Assembly (NCBI GenBank): GCA_946887385.1
Contig: CAMPKU010000099.1
Coordinates: 1 to 14,593, forward strand
Reading direction: 5' to 3'
Length of the DNA stretch: 14,593 bases
Origin: an uncultured Gammaproteobacteria bacterium
Lineage (GTDB): Bacteria > Pseudomonadota > Gammaproteobacteria > Rariloculales > Rariloculaceae
The notes beneath the pieces were generated by a model that did not search any database, was not told where the DNA came from, and saw nothing but the letters and a program-made list of their open reading frames with translations. Within the stretch, counting starts at the first letter, position 1; every line of letters starts with the position of its first letter. The position numbers and the translations under genes were made by a program. Positions 13,452-14,593 of this stretch are shown piece after piece.

Positions 13452-14593
13452 ATGTTCTTGACGAAGAAGCATCTGTCCCGGCGCACGGTTCTGAGAGCCG
13501 CCGGCGTGTCATTGAGCTTGCCGCTGCTCGACGCGATGATCCCCGCGCACACGGCGCTCGCGCAGACGGCGGCCGCGCCGAGGCTGCGCGCCGGATTCTT
13601 CTATATCCCGCACGGCGCGATCATGTGGAACACCCCATACGGCAAAGAGGCCGACGCCTGGACGCCGAGCGGTGCCGGCGCTGATTTTCGCTTAAGCCCG
13701 ATCCTCTCGCCGCTCGAGAATTACAAGCGCTACGTCGCGTCCTTCGCCAACCTCGAAAACAAAGCGCCGCAGGGCTCCGTGCACACGATCGTGCCGGCCA
13801 CGTGGCTTTCGGCCGTGAAGCCGGACCAGAAAGCCACCGGCGCGATGATGGCGCCCACGATCGACCAGATGATTGCCGAGAAAATCGGCGGCGACACGGT
13901 GCTGCCGTCGCTCGAGGTGTCGAGCGAGACGACGACACAGAGCGCGGCCTGCGGCTCCGGCGCGTGCTATTACAGCTCGACGCTGTCGTTCCGCAACGAG
14001 ACGACGCCGCTGCCGATGGAATTCAACCCGCGCAAGGTGTTCACGCAGCTCATCGGCGCCGGCGACACGCCGGAGGAGCGGGCCATCATCGCGCAGCGCC
14101 GTGCGAGCGTGCTCGACATGATCGGCGAGCGCACCGGCGGTTTGAAGCGCGAGCTCGGACCCGCCGACCAGCGTGTGCTCGACGACTTCCTCGAATCCGT
14201 GCGCGAAACGGAGCGGCGCGTTGCGAAAGCTTCGGAGCGCGACCTCTCCGGAGTCGATCTGCCCGATACGCCGATCGGCGAGCTGCCCGACTTCGACGCG
14301 CAAGTGAAGCTCATGTTCGACTTGATCCATCTCGCCTATCAGATCGACGTCACGCGCGTCGCGTCCTACATCATGGTGGCCGAGGGCACGAACCGGTCGT
14401 ACAACCACATTGGCGTGTCCGACTCGTTCCACCCGCTGTCGCATCATGCGAACAACAAGGACCGCATCGACAAGCTCGTGCGCGTGCAGACGTATCACGT
14501 GCAGCGGTTCGCGGACTTCATCGACAAGCTCGCGAAGACGCCGGACGGAGAAGGCTCGCTGCTCGATCACTCGCTGCTGTTGTACGGCTCGAA
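13452..14593 (+). CDS. DUF1552 (HXXSHH-type) protein with Tat signal, 3' truncated by window edge
   Basis: The frame is open from the ATG to the right edge with no stop, giving 380 residues of a longer protein. The N-terminus has a twin-arginine signal (SRRTVLRAAG, Arg10-Arg11), a hydrophobic stretch and an AxA-type end (ALA-Q), so export in folded form by the Tat system is likely. Family landmarks follow: GFFYIPHGAIMWNT, LSPILSPLENYK, a SLEVSSET segment, then ACGSGACYYSSTLSFRNETT before PLPMEFNPRKVF. Near the end comes the name-giving motif HPLSHH (His327, Ser330, His331, His332), with AEGTNRSYNHIG just before it. The function of DUF1552 proteins is not established. They regularly accompany DUF1592/DUF1588 proteins, as here. 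The His-rich motif could bind a metal, but that is a guess. Confidence 0.9.
   Translation, partial: MFLTKKHLSRRTVLRAAGVSLSLPLLDAMIPAHTALAQTAAAPRLRAGFFYIPHGAIMWNTPYGKEADAWTPSGAGADFRLSPILSPLENYKRYVASFANLENKAPQGSVHTIVPATWLSAVKPDQKATGAMMAPTIDQMIAEKIGGDTVLPSLEVSSETTTQSAACGSGACYYSSTLSFRNETTPLPMEFNPRKVFTQLIGAGDTPEERAIIAQRRASVLDMIGERTGGLKRELGPADQRVLDDFLESVRETERRVAKASERDLSGVDLPDTPIGELPDFDAQVKLMFDLIHLAYQIDVTRVASYIMVAEGTNRSYNHIGVSDSFHPLSHHANNKDRIDKLVRVQTYHVQRFADFIDKLAKTPDGEGSLLDHSLLLYGS

Noticed and set aside
11784..13472. Long antisense open frame (562 codons) under the DUF1592-family gene
   Set aside because: It is a shadow of strong codon bias in GC-rich DNA. The sense strand carries recognised domains and heme motifs, and the antisense product shows no recognisable motif.
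14490..14505. CACGTG-containing sequence inspected as a possible parS site
   Set aside because: Only the central CACGTG core matches; the flanking TTTC/GAAA arms of parS are missing, and it lies inside a coding region.
13692..14570. Antisense open frame under the DUF1552 gene
   Set aside because: The sense frame holds the Tat signal and HPLSHH motif. The antisense translation has no recognisable domain.

Overview
The window is very GC-rich, densely coded DNA from an aerobic Gram-negative bacterium. A proteobacterium, perhaps a gammaproteobacterium, is my best guess. The grounds are the fused MrpA-MrpB antiporter subunit of the proteobacterial pha/mrp type, the periplasmic c-type cytochromes and PQQ enzyme, and the Sec and Tat signal peptides. 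The taxonomic call is an inference and could be wrong, because the right-hand gene pair is also widespread in Planctomycetes, Acidobacteria and Myxobacteria.

Layout. (1) 1-545, plus strand: the C-terminal end of a spermidine-synthase-like methyltransferase-fold protein, cut by the window edge. (2) 554-1318, minus strand: a secreted protein with two PRC-barrel domains, convergent with gene 1. (3) 1411-7429, minus strand: a complete Mrp/Pha-type monovalent cation/proton antiporter operon in the order mrpAB-C-D-E-F-G, with every junction overlapping by 1 or 4 bases. (4) 7558-10874, minus strand: a diheme cytochrome c, a PQQ-dependent alcohol-dehydrogenase-family enzyme and an orphan parB that begins 6 bases after the dehydrogenase stop. 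(5) 11055 to the right edge, plus strand and divergent from block 4: a large membrane-anchored diheme protein built from planctomycete-type domains (DUF1587/1595/1592/1588/1585), then a Tat-exported DUF1552 (HXXSHH) protein that runs off the window.

How the parts may work together. The Mrp operon encodes an inner-membrane complex for Na+/K+ efflux against H+ and is self-contained. The PQQ enzyme and its cytochrome make a plausible periplasmic oxidation pair: the enzyme oxidises an unknown substrate and passes electrons to the diheme cytochrome. The divergent DUF1592/DUF1552 pair adds a second exported, heme-bearing module that shares a 180-base intergenic region with the first. This divergent locus (about 8422-14593) is the most promising place for an undescribed system. 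The dehydrogenase carries the Asp-Tyr-Asp signature associated with lanthanide use, and the diheme partner has a C-terminal domain of the type described from Pirellula and Verrucomicrobium. No substrate can be named from sequence.

I saw no tRNA, rRNA, CRISPR array, insertion sequence or long repeat. No stretch above 300 bases lacks a gene.
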